The position numbers and the translations under genes are program-made. From the NCBI GenBank assembly GCA_958430865.1, contig CAUDNR010000317.1:8096-19849 (forward strand): a DNA stretch of 11,754 nt, written 5' to 3'. The notes beneath the pieces were generated by a model. The model worked only from the letters and a program-made list of their open reading frames with translations, searched no databases and was not told the origin of the DNA. Position 1 is the stretch's first letter; the number at the start of each line of letters is the position of its first letter. The DNA comes from Entrophospora sp. SA101. Its lineage: Eukaryota > Glomeromycota > Glomeromycetes > Entrophosporales > Entrophosporaceae. This document shows, piece by piece, positions 1 through 8,949 of this stretch.

Positions 1-3000
1 TAGATGATATACTAGCTAATATATCAAAAAGGAAAAATAAGACTAAAGGAAAAACTGTCACTTTTAATTCACAATTATATATGTTTGCTGATGATAATGT
101 TGATGATGATTATGAGGATTATGAGGACGATGAAGAGGATGAAGAGGATGAAGATATTGAAGTTGGAGGAGATGAAGGAGAGTATGAAAATGAAGAATCT
201 AAAATTGTAATTAAAAAACAAAACCAATTAGAAGTAGATGCCAATAATAATAATATTATTATTCAAATACAAAATCAAGCATATGATGGACTAAACTTTG
301 ATGAAGATATGGATAGAGATAATGGTGTAGTTTACACCAATTTAGAACTAAAAAATGAAGATGTATTAATGACAGAGAAAAAAGAATTTAAAATCGAAGA
401 TAAAAACTTTTCAAATAGTCCTATTGAGAATACTGTAAACCCTTCAACACTAAATAATAATTTTGTATCTATTGATAATAAGACAAGCATTACATCAGAT
501 TCTTCAAAAATGCAAACAGAAAATAATTTTAATAATCTTAATATTAATAAACAAGTAACTATAGATCAATTAATAAGTCCTCCATTAAGTCCAGAACCAA
601 CTCGATTGAATTCCATTCCTAATATTAATCAACAAATGGAGCAGAAATATAACCAGCAGTATAATAATAATAATAGTAATCAACCATATAATAATTATAA
701 TGATCAATCACACAATCAACAAAGTAATAATAACCACCCATACAATCAACAGTACAATCAACAGGATGAACCAAACTATAATGGCAGTTTTGATTCTAAC
801 AATCAACCTCAAATGGCACCAGAATCCACTGGTATTATTTCTCCTACAAATCAAATCGAACTGAACAATAATAATATTCAGCCTCCTAATTCAAATACCT
901 TTGTTCTACCACTTCCTGATGAACCAAATCAGAATATAAAAGCGAGTATTACACCTGCTCTAGGTAGTGATTTCATGGACTTTACTGAAGATGATGAAGA
1001 GGAGGGTAATAATAATTATAACATTAATAAAAAATCTAGCAGTAAAAATGCCCTTGCAGAATATAATAAAATGATGACTTTAAAAGTTCAAGAAGAGAAA
1101 AAAAAAGAAAAAGAAAAACCAGGAGGATTATTCAAGAATTTACTTAAGAAAATTTCACCAAAGAAAAAAGATGAATCTGTCAAATTAGAAATAACCAAAA
1201 ATTTCTCATCGTCATCACTACCACCACCTTCACCATCATCTTCACTACCCTCATCATTTACATCATCATCATCACCATCCAATTCAGCAAAAATTTATAA
1301 TAGTTATACAACTGATTTCAATAATGCCATGAATCATATGTCAAAATCAACAAATAACATCACACCTAATTATATACCACCAACAATAAATCAAAGTCAG
1401 TACCAAATACAACAACAGAAACAACAGAGAGTGATCATCCTCTAGAGATATTTCAATCATTAAATTCATATTCAACTGCTCCATTACCATCCATAAAAAG
1501 AAGCTCAATAGCATCAGTATCTTCAACATCCTCCAACATATCAAATCATCCAAAAATAAAAAATCTTGAATCAAATTATAATGAAAATCCTGTTACTGTT
1601 GCCTTCTATCTAAATAAAAAAATTAGTAGAAATAGTAGATCATCCATTGGTGATAAAAAATTACATTTACGTGTTATAACATATGCTGACGACTTACCAA
1701 CTCATCTACGATCCAAAGGTCCCTTGGCACCAATACCAAGAATATCCTTGTCAGTAACAAAACATCTTGCTGACAAAACAGCTAGGAGGCGTTCACGCGA
1801 GGAAGGAAAACCAAGAGAAAAACATTTGATTGTCAATGGTTTGACAACTGTTGCTGATGTTATATTGAAATCAATGAAGAAATTTGGTATTGTTGATGGT
1901 ATTGTTGATGATGGTGAACACATAGAAAGTAATGATGATGAAATACCACGTTATAGACTAATGCTTAATATAGAAGGAAACGGTATGAATACTTTGACAC
2001 TTGGACATTTTTTAATAAATAAATATTATTATTATAAACATAAAATTAAATGATTTATTATATTTTATATCATAAATAGAAAAGTTATTAAATCCTAAAG
2101 CAGGAATCCTGTCTGAATATCCAACACCACCAAATCTTAGACATTTATCAATTGATTCATTAGATTCCGCTTCTTCACATGCATTGGATTATCTTCCAGA
2201 TGAACCCATTTTTGTTTTACGTCTATTAAAACCTGAAGATCGTATAAATCGTGCAATGCCAGATGCTATTGATCCAAAAAAATATATGCAACAATCATCA
2301 TCATCGTCATTAGAAAAACAAATGATAAATTATAATGAATCTATGAATGAAAATAGTGACAATAATGATGAACTATTGAAAAGAAAACAACTTATTGAAA
2401 AGCAACGTGAATACAGTAGAGCCAAGCAAAAGTCTATTATATCAGCTCATAAAAATACTGAACAAGGTATTGATATTGTCATAAGCGATGGAGCAATTAG
2501 AAGTTCAAGGATTTTTGGTGGGTCAAAAGTACGTTATTCATTTATTTCAGCTGATGGCGAAGAAATTGATATCAGTGACATTGTTGAAGATATTATGGGT
2601 GATGATTATGAGCTTGTGGTAGAGGAGGGTATTGATGAAGATCCAATAAAAGAACAACACCAAAAACATCAAGAAGACTCAAACCTGACACCAATAGATT
2701 TTAGTAATAATAGTAGTAATGAAGAATCATTGTCATCGCCAGCTCCTAACAAAAAGAAATCTTATAGAAGGAGTAGTACCCAAGATGTAGATATTTTGGT
2801 AAAGATTATAGGTCGGGCTCAAAATAGTAATGATGATGAAAGGTCAAGTCAATCATTAGACAAGATTGGTCTTGTAATTGAAAAAGTAAAACAAACTCCA
2901 TCATATAGGTTGAGTAAATCAAACTTAAATCCTAATTCTGATCCGAATTTCAATCCAAACTTTACTCAACCCAATTCAATAATGAGCATAGAATCCGAAA

Positions 3001-3557
3001 ATCAAGATACAGCGGGTAGTTTAGTTTACAAACCTAATAGTAAAACGCAACCATTCCAACAAACAAAAACAAGAGACAGATCCTTTTCCAATTCATCAGT
3101 TAGTTCAGCAAACTTATCATCAACCAATAATCTACAAAAACTTAATAAACATCATCAAATGTCATCATCATCAACATCATCATTATCTGCATTGTCAATT
3201 TCTGAAATTGATTTGGTGTTGTCAGGTGATTTTGGTTTGAAAGAATTGTTGATGCTTGTGAGATCAGGTGTTAATATGTTGGAATTGAGAGAGCGTAGGA
3301 AGAGTGGATGGCATTTAAATGAAGATCCTGAGAAAGTTTTGAAACAAATTAAACCAACTGAAATAAAAGAAGAAATTAAAGATATTTTTTCTGATGTTAA
3401 TCAACAAATTGATAAAATGGAACAGGTTAGTAGTAATTTTATTTTTATTTCAACCCATTTATATATTTTTTAACTCGCATAAATTGTTTATTTACTTTTT
3501 ATATTTTTACTTTAGGATCTCGATAAATTATTGGATGATGTAATAAATACATTTTGA
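1..3557 (+). CDS. Large acidic low-complexity protein with RA/ubiquitin-like core; 5'-partial, one frame break
   Basis: The reading frame is open from the left edge (codons from 3; the Met at 81 is internal), so the 5' end lies outside the window. Proposed coding parts are 3 to about 1427, about 1427-1982, 2080-3425 and 3516-3557. Intron 1983-2079 (97 nt, GTATGA...TAG) joins phase 1 to give EGN|EKLLNP; intron 3426-3515 (90 nt, GTTAGT...TTTAG) joins phase 0 to give MEQ|DLDKLLDDVINTF-stop. Together this is about 1,120 residues. In order: an Asp/Glu-rich stretch, Asn/Gln-rich linkers, a Lys-rich patch (FKNLLKKISPKKK), Ser/Pro runs, a conserved-looking core (1652-2250: LHLRVITYADDLP, a Lys/Arg-rich segment, KFGIVDG, YRLMLNIEG, LLNPKAGILSEYPTPPNLRH, PDEPIFVLRLLKPEDR), a helical RKQLIEKQREYSRAKQ segment, VRYSFISADGEEIDISDI, and a helical C-terminus. 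The core reads like a Ras-association or ubiquitin-like fold of an uncharacterised fungal family; that is inference. No function is assigned. Frames 3 and 2 must be joined between 1370 and 1445 without a credible intron. Confidence 0.8.
1983..2079 (+). other. Spliceosomal intron in the RA-like gene
   Basis: The donor GTATGA follows codon AAC plus one G, and the acceptor is AAATAG. The intron is 97 nt, phase 1. Splicing rejoins the two halves of the RA-like core (MLNIEGN and EKLLNPKAGILSEY) and shifts frame 2 into frame 3, which is required to reach the downstream reading frame. Confidence 0.85.
3426..3515 (+). other. Last intron of the RA-like gene
   Basis: GTTAGT donor after CAG, pyrimidine-rich tail ending TTTAG, 90 nt, phase 0. 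The 42-nt last exon encodes DLDKLLDDVINTF and a TGA stop at 3555-3557, extending the helical C-terminus. Without splicing the frame would end at 3473 in an AT-rich, non-protein-like tail. Confidence 0.85.
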
Positions 3558-3976
3558 TAAAAATTTATTATTTATTTATTTATAGAATTTTCCCTTATTA
3601 ATAATTTGTAAATTAGTTAAATTAGTTAGATTTATTGTTTATATATTATTAATTTCATTACTATTAAAGACATTATTATGATTTACTGCATCATTTAAGT
3701 TTAACAGTTCAACCAATACCTCGAAATATCCGTTGCCTAGAATGAATATTGTCCATTTTAAATAGAAGATACTTCCCTAATAATCTCACCTGAAATTTTG
3801 ATATGTGGGTAAAATATACATCTATGTTATTTCCATGTAACAATTTCAATTAAGTATTGTTCAAATCTTGAAATTATTAAAAGGAACAAAACGTTGACTT
3901 GATATATAAATGGCATAATAAGCGCGATCGACATGTTAAATAAATGTATTCATGTTCAGTGAAAATTATGAATTAA
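3558..3976. other. Intergenic stretch, no gene seen
   Basis: AT-rich sequence downstream of the RA-like gene. No reading frame, tRNA fold or repeat could be supported. It presumably holds the 3' UTR and polyadenylation region of that gene. Confidence 0.6.
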
Positions 3977-4504
3977 AATTTTGGCTCTGGTAACAGTGGT
4001 TGGAATGATGCCGATGACATGGAAGAGGAGATTAAAATAAATAGAAAACTTAAAGAATTACAATTGAAATGGAAAGTAAATGCTCAGTTAGAAAAAACTA
4101 ATATATGAAAGGCAAGATCAAGATTGACATTTAAAAATCCGTTATAATGAAGTTCAGCTGTGTATATTAGTATCAGAAATAATAATAACGAATTAAATCT
4201 TACTGTAGATTTAAATTATATTATTAAAATCCACGTAAAACATGCTAGAGGATTGACGATTAATGGTGTTTCTAAAAAGATCATGAATATTTAGAGGTAC
4301 TAATTAAATCAATTGGAGAAACTTGGAAAAAAGTATATAAAGATGACAATCTTTTAATAGTTGTACTAAATTGAAGGAAACCTATTACAATTAATTAAAA
4401 ATATCATTTGGAGACAGACAAATTATCAAGAGCTTTAAGTCAGATGCTTGAAAATTGTAAAAGTCTCTGGACCTTTATCTTTGAGATTTTTTATGCACAA
4501 TATA
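3977..4504 (+). pseudogene. Decayed protein-coding relic, family not recognised
   Basis: Several protein-like stretches follow one another on the plus strand but in changing frames and broken by stops. These are NFGSGNSGWNDADDMEEEIK with a Lys-rich helix after it (from 3977), then AVYISIRNNNNELNL and YIIKIHVKHARGLTINGVSK (about 4155-4280), then DHEYLEVLIKSIGETWKKVY (about 4280-4345), then LETDKLSRALSQMLENCKSL (about 4410-4470). Composition and amphipathic patterning differ from the surrounding AT noise, and at least three frame changes or stops separate the pieces. No start, splice pattern or family could be identified. The relic ends close to the left tip of the MITE-like element, which may have inserted into it. 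It could be an old gene copy or a transposon-borne gene. Confidence 0.45.
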
Positions 4505-4530
4505 CATAGGTAAACTTGATAAATCGGTCT
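4505..4530 (+). repeat. Left terminal inverted repeat of the MITE-like element
   Basis: This begins CATAGGTAAAC and pairs with the right terminus at 5134-5159. The outer ten bases are shared exactly, followed by a single-base gap and GATAA(A/G)TCG. Confidence 0.55.
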
Positions 4531-4611
4531 TGAATGGCTGGGCATGATGGACAGACTTATTGAGAGAACAGACTTATCAAGAATACGCAACTTTAAATTT
4601 TAGTTCGTAAT

Positions 4612-4680
4612 TATATAAAGATTTTATAAATGTAAATGGAGTTTTTAAAAACAATATTTATTTACACTGATCTTTATATA
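4612..4680. repeat. Internal inverted repeat (hairpin)
   Basis: TATATAAAGAT (4612-4622) is inverted at 4670-4680, and TGTAAAT (4631-4637) is inverted at 4660-4666. The two pairs nest, giving an imperfect hairpin with an asymmetric internal loop inside the MITE-like element. Confidence 0.5.
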
Positions 4681-4743
4681 AGTTGTCTGAAGATTATGAA
4701 ATCAACCTTTTTATACATACAAAATATAGTAAAACATAAATGC

Positions 4744-4925
4744 GTTGTTCACAATACAAAAAAGAAATGATTTTTTTTTTCTAAATTTTTCAAATGAGAT
4801 ATAACTTTAAATACAGATATATTGTTCATTGATACAAAAAAGAAACGTTTTTCTGAGATAAAATCAATAATATAACTAATATACAGTTATATTGATCACG
4901 ATACAAAAAAGAAACATTTCCTGAA
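4744..4925. repeat. Three diverged tandem repeats of about 70-78 bp
   Basis: ATACAAAAAAGAAA occurs at 4754, 4832 and 4901. Around the last two copies the upstream block (ATAACT..A.ATACAG.TATATTG.TCA) is also shared. Copies are spaced 78 and 69 bp apart and lie wholly inside the MITE-like element. Confidence 0.55.
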
Positions 4926-5133
4926 ATAATAATAATAATATTTTAATTTTTTACGTAAAATAATATCACACGTTACTAAAAATAGTAATGATGACCTTTA
5001 ACCCCAATGCAAATATCACGTGAGACCAACTTATCGAGAGATTTACATATACTCTAGAAGAAGGGTTGACCGACTTGCAACTTATCGCAATTTTATATAG
5101 ATTGGCCGAGTTAAGCTAAATCCGATTTATCAA

Positions 5134-5159
5134 GAGATCGACTTATCGAGTTACCTATG
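5134..5159 (-). repeat. Right terminal inverted repeat of the MITE-like element
   Basis: Read on the minus strand it begins CATAGGTAACTCGATAAGTC, matching the left terminus. It is followed outward by TA at 5160-5161. Confidence 0.55.
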
Positions 5160-5161
5160 TA

Positions 5162-5386
5162 TTAAGTTTATACGACCAACCCTGTACTGGCAATTTAAAG
5201 TAGAAGCAGTATATTTTTTAATATTTAATGGTTTTATTGATTGATTTTCAATTAATTATTATAATTAGAATAAAAAAAGTTTTTTCTATCTTTTCTACTA
5301 AATGTTCAATTTCTTATATAAATACAAGTAATATTAATAAATGATGTAAAAACTGCATATAACTAATTATTTATTAAAAAAATTGA
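5162..5386. other. AT-rich spacer downstream of the micro-exon array
   Basis: No gene is visible here. It would contain the 3' UTR of the minus-strand kinase/micro-exon gene, whose last exon stops at 5387. The string ACGACCAACCCTG near 5173-5185 is relatively GC-rich and may be the tip of another repeat, but no partner was found in the window. Confidence 0.4.
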
Positions 5387-6963
5387 TTATTCTGATTCAA
5401 TTATTACTATTTCCAAATTTTTATCAACCTCTCCAGGAACATCACTGCTCTGATGTGATTCGGTAATATCATCACCATTTAAACATGCTTCTATGCTCAA
5501 ATTTTTTTGAATTTTATCATCATCGTCATCATCATCATCATCATCACCTTTTCGAATTAAAAAGACGATTTGTAAGATTTTTTCTTTAAGTTTAAATGAA
5601 ATAACTTAATTTATTAATTTAACAAAAATTACTTAATATACAAAGATCCAATTGTCTTGAATCCAAACTTCTAAAGATTGCTGCTAATGAAACTAATAAC
5701 ATATTTCAATTAATAAAATATCTTGATGAATTTTATATTTTATATATAATTAATTACCTTCTTCTTCATTTATTTTATATTTTTCTTTATCTTCTAGAGC
5801 TAATACGATAAAAATATATAGTTTCAATTAATAAAATATGTTGATGAATTTTATATTTTATATATAATTAATTACCTTCTTCATCATTGATTTTATATTT
5901 TACTTTATCTTCTAGAGCTAATACAATAAAAATATATAGTTTGTTGTGCTAATGATGATACTGTAATGACAATAACAAATGATAATAATATTTACATAAT
6001 CCATTGAGTACTGCTGATAATGTAAGACCTAGTTATATTAGAAAATAAATATTAACTATAATAAATATTTTTATAGTATTAGTTAAAATAGGAATGATAT
6101 CACTAATTACCTTCTTGTGAATCAATTTGTGAATTTTCTTCAGTTTCTATAAAAAAAAATTTTTTTTTGAATTTATCAATTGTCTTTTGTTTCCTTTATT
6201 CATTCATCAATTAAAATCGATTAAATTAAACTTTATACCAATAACAGTTCTTAATTGGTTTGATGAAAAATTTGGAATTGCTTTCGATAATGTAAGCACA
6301 AGTTGTTTTGAATCTAAAATTAATTAAAATAATATAAATTGATAACAATTGATATATTCAAATATTTTACCTGATTCAACTAATGTTTCTTCTGTAGTTT
6401 CAAATAGCTCTGAACCTTAATATATAAAATAATAATAATAAATTGTCATGTTGTCTATTTAATTGGATTAATTTTTTTTAGTCAAACAAAAAAATTAACA
6501 AACAATAATAACAATAATTACAAATGTTTGGTATTGTAAGATTTATTAGGGTGCTGTCTAAATTAATTAAATAATAAATTAATTAAATTAAAAAAAATGA
6601 TACATTTTATGTTAACAACTAAAATAATAACTTGATTACCAAATCCTTGCAATCCTGGAGACCTTGGAGATTTTAAAGATTCTGGGGAGTTAGATAATTC
6701 TTCAAAAGATTCCTCTTATAATTGAAAAATCATATAATTAATAATATTTTATTTCGTGATATTGAATAATATAACATTACTATATCTATAATTTACCATT
6801 TGCTTTTGGTATTTGGATTGATTTAGATTCTTAATAAAAACAATTATTAATCAATTAATAATTATTATCAATTGATTAATAATAAATAATAGCCATAATA
6901 ATAATAATTATAAAATATCACCTTTTATAATATTGGACACTCTCAGATTTACTATTTTTGAAT
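5387..6963 (-). CDS. Array of twelve symmetric phase-1 micro-exons, probable variable C-terminal tail of the upstream kinase gene
   Basis: Exons in transcription order: E1 6922-6963, E2 6797-6829, E3 6640-6714, E4 6522-6557, E5 6371-6415, E6 6239-6313, E7 6111-6146, E8 5996-6028, E9 5876-5917, E10 5758-5799, E11 5642-5692, E12 5387-5547. E1-E11 are 42, 33, 75, 36, 45, 75, 36, 33, 42, 42 and 51 nt. Every one is a multiple of three with GT donor and AG acceptor, and every junction is phase 1. The introns between them are 57-106 nt. Peptides include E1 DSKIVNLRVSNIIK, E2 ESKSIQIPKAN, E4 DSTLINLTIPNI, E5 CSELFETTEETLVES, E7 ETEENSQIDSQE, E9 SLEDKVKYKINDEE, E10 ALEDKEKYKINEEE and E11 VSLAAIFRSLDSRQLDL. 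E12 is an Asp run followed by an acidic end (VIIESE) and TAA. The array has no start codon or signal peptide of its own; the kinase C-terminus (donor at 7056) is in the right phase. Joined, it would add 223 residues. It is not a recognised domain and the function is unknown. Confidence 0.65.
5704..5939. repeat. 118-bp tandem duplication of a micro-exon plus intron
   Basis: Two head-to-tail copies (5704-5821 and 5822-5939) differ at about five positions. Each contains one 42-nt exon (E10 and E9), its donor GTAATT, its acceptor ATTAG and flanking intron. Three differences fall in the exon: one is silent, the other two are E/V and E/D changes. Confidence 0.85.
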
Positions 6964-7056
6964 CTATAGTAAAAATACCGATTATAAATGTTATGTGTAT
7001 TATATATTATATTTAAATTAAAAATCATAGAATAATTAATTAATCTTTAAAGAAAC
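6964..7056 (-). other. Predicted alternative intron linking the kinase to the micro-exon array
   Basis: The donor GTTTCT sits inside the last kinase codons (ACT AGA G|GT), and the acceptor TTTTTACTATAG precedes E1. The length would be 93 nt, phase 1, matching every junction of the array. When retained, the kinase stops at 7040. A second in-phase donor (GTGATT at 7071) would give 108 nt. The donor hexamer is weak, so this join is an inference. Confidence 0.5.
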
Positions 7057-8538
7057 CTCTAGTTGAATCACCATCATCATCACTATCTGATATGTCATTG
7101 TCATCATTTTCAATCTTTGGAAATTTTATAAACCTGCTGACATAAATTGCTTCTGGATGTAACTTGCCTTTTGAGGGGTCAGAATTCGCAATATATTCAT
7201 CAGATGCCAGAAAATCTCGACCTATATCACTAATTGGATTATCAGATATACTCCAAGACCACTTATAAAGATGCATTGATAATTGTTTTGCTGTTGGTCT
7301 TTTTTTGGGGGACTTGTCTAAACAACATTCTGCTAAATCTTTATAACATTGAGGCGTTCCATTACCAAAATCAGGTCGTGATCCATTTACAATTTCAAGT
7401 GTCATCTGTGAATCATGTGGTTTGTTACCAAAAGGCCTTGTTCCTGATGATACTTCTGCCATTATTATGCCAAAGCTGTAAATATCCGATTCTTTTGTAT
7501 ATTTCTTGCCAAGTAAAATTTCTGGTGCAACGTATGGCAGTATCCCATAAATCTTGGTGTCTGGACTAGTTTTATCTTTGTATGATTTTGTTAATCCAAA
7601 ATCTGTCAGATAACTGATTATTTTTTCCCCATTGCTTGGTGAATGTTGTAAAATATTTCCTGTATGTAAATCCTTATGTACGAATTTTTTAGTATGTAAT
7701 GTGTCAAGATCTGTGGCTATATTTGCCAAGTAATTTAATTTTTCTGTCCATTTAAGTTTTTTAAAATTATATTCCAGATAATCTCGCAGATTTCCCCTGT
7801 TGGCATACGCCGTCACCATCATATACTCTAATGTTTTTGGATTTTTGGTCATTCCATAAATCTTAAGAAATGTATCAAACTCCAAGGAACATAAAACATG
7901 AATCCTAACCTTTTAAAATATATAATTTTTTGATAAATTATTATGATTATTATAATAATTATTATCAATATTCATTAAATAAATAAAAATTATTAAATAG
8001 CTATATGAATAAATAGAAATAGTGAATGTACGTAATACATATTATATATGTATATATATACACACGTATATATATTTTTATCAGGTTATCTTACCTCCTC
8101 CAAAAAATCTGCACAAGACCCTTTTGTTGTTGATGTTTTTATACATTTCAATGCAACTATACGTGCCGTGTCTGTAACGCTTCTATCAGTAAAAGTAGCC
8201 TTGAACACACTACCAAATCCACCTTCGCCAATCTTTCGAAAATCCTTAAATTTATTAAATGGTATCCATTCAAAAAAATAAGAAGAATCCTTTTCTCTCA
8301 GTTTCTCCTGAGCTTCTTCAATCAATCGATCTACTTCTGGATTACAACTTCCATATTCATAATCACTATATTTTGGTAAATCACACTTGTAACACCACGG
8401 TAATGATTCGTATGGTTCTGAACATTCATTACATGCTTTATTTGAAGTTCTTGATGAACATGAATTGTTGGAATCTGTTGAGCCAGTTGAATTGTTATTG
8501 TTGCTATTAATTTCAGTATATGAAGAAGACTCACTCAT
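7040..8538 (-). CDS. Protein kinase with N-terminal CxxC pair (Glomeromycotina-expanded family)
   Basis: Two exons: 8538-8095 (148 codons) and 7909-7040. They are separated by a 185-nt intron 8094-7910 (GAGGAG|GTAAGA...TTTAAAAG|GTTAGG, phase 0) that restores FLEE|VRIH; the product is 437 aa. Residues 1-35 are Ser/Asn-rich. CNEC (36-39) and CYKC (49-52) form a possible zinc site. An acidic helical linker (VDRLIEEAQEKLREKD) leads into the kinase domain: glycine loop IGEGGFGSVFKA (103-114), Lys131 in VALK, HKDLHTGNIL with the catalytic Asp228 (HKD rather than HRD), Asn233, DFG (251-253), APE (276-278), SDIYSFG with Asp290, and RPTA near 352. All catalytic residues are present, so it should be active; substrates are unknown. 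The tail after about 405 is acidic (DDNDISDSDDDGD) and stops with TAA. A phase-1 donor just before that stop could instead splice into the micro-exon array. A TTTATAAAAG box lies about 10-20 nt upstream of the ATG. Confidence 0.9.
7910..8094 (-). other. Intron in the kinase gene
   Basis: GTAAGA donor and TTTTAAAAG acceptor, 185 nt, phase 0. It falls at the alphaC helix of the kinase N-lobe. Its interior is AT-rich, with TATATA runs and nothing coding. Confidence 0.88.
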
Positions 8539-8949
8539 AATTGTCGACTTTTATAAACTGTTAAATATTTATATAATGTAGGGCTAATCTACTTTTTAAA
8601 AAATTCGAAGCTTTTTAAATAGTAAAAATAAAAATTTAACATTTCGCTGTTGCACGAAAAATAATAAATTTGTGCTATGTTTAGTAATAGAGTTAATAAA
8701 TATTTTTTATTTGTTTTTAAATTTTTTAAGAATTTTAATTTGTATAATTATATATATAAAAATAAAATAAAAACAAAGCTAAGTTTACATTTATATATAT
8801 TTATTTATTTAAATATAAAATATATGTTGTATAAGATGATATTAATGATATATCTAATTTTAATTTAATAATTATATATTTTTTAAAAAATATTAATGAC
8901 CCCACCAAAAAAAAGTTAATATATTAAGCGATATATATCTATTTTGAAA
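8539..8949. other. Intergenic region between eIF4E and kinase genes
   Basis: About 410 bp of very AT-rich DNA. It should hold the eIF4E 3' end and the kinase promoter. Apart from the TTTATAAAAG box just upstream of the kinase ATG, no element or reading frame could be supported. Confidence 0.5.

Larger units (their letters stand above)
4505..5159. mobile_element. MITE-like element with terminal inverted repeats and TA flanks
   Basis: The left end (CATAGGTAAACTTGATAAAT, from 4505) matches the reverse complement of the right end (ATTTATC / CTTATCGAGTTACCTATG, ending 5159) with a one-base gap and a few substitutions. The subterminal 13-mer CTTGATAAATCGG at 4515-4527 recurs inverted at 5122-5134. 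TA dinucleotides lie directly outside both ends (4503-4504 and 5160-5161), consistent with a TA target duplication as in Tc1/mariner-type elements. The 655-bp body has no transposase frame, so it would be non-autonomous. The interior carries a hairpin (4612-4680) and three diverged tandem copies of a 69-78 bp unit. Superfamily assignment is inferred from the TA flanks only. Confidence 0.6.

Noticed and set aside
1400..1445. A 46-nt intron (GTACCA...CTCTAG) to explain the frame change
   Set aside because: Removing it leads into frame 1 rather than the required frame 2, and it is shorter than any other intron here.
1088..1574. Minus-strand reading frames at 1088-1282 and 1347-1574
   Set aside because: They are mirror images of the Ser/Pro and Gln/Asn repeats of the plus-strand gene, with repetitive Asp/Glu or hydrophobic translations and no independent signal.
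5548..5610. Extending E12 upstream (FKLKEKILQIVFLIRKGDDD)
   Set aside because: The frame is open for about 60 nt, but the only acceptor before it (TTAAG) would leave a 37-nt intron after E11. The acceptor at 5548 gives a 94-nt intron in the same phase as all the others.
7234..7569. Plus-strand 111-residue frame
   Set aside because: It is antisense to the kinase domain, whose catalytic motifs are unmistakable on the minus strand.
8048..8510. Plus-strand frames of 77 and 83 residues
   Set aside because: These are shadows of kinase exon 1 and its intron.
8677..8868. Plus-strand 63-residue frame rich in Phe/Tyr/Ile/Lys
   Set aside because: Pure AT-rich composition in an intergenic region, with no homology-like motif.
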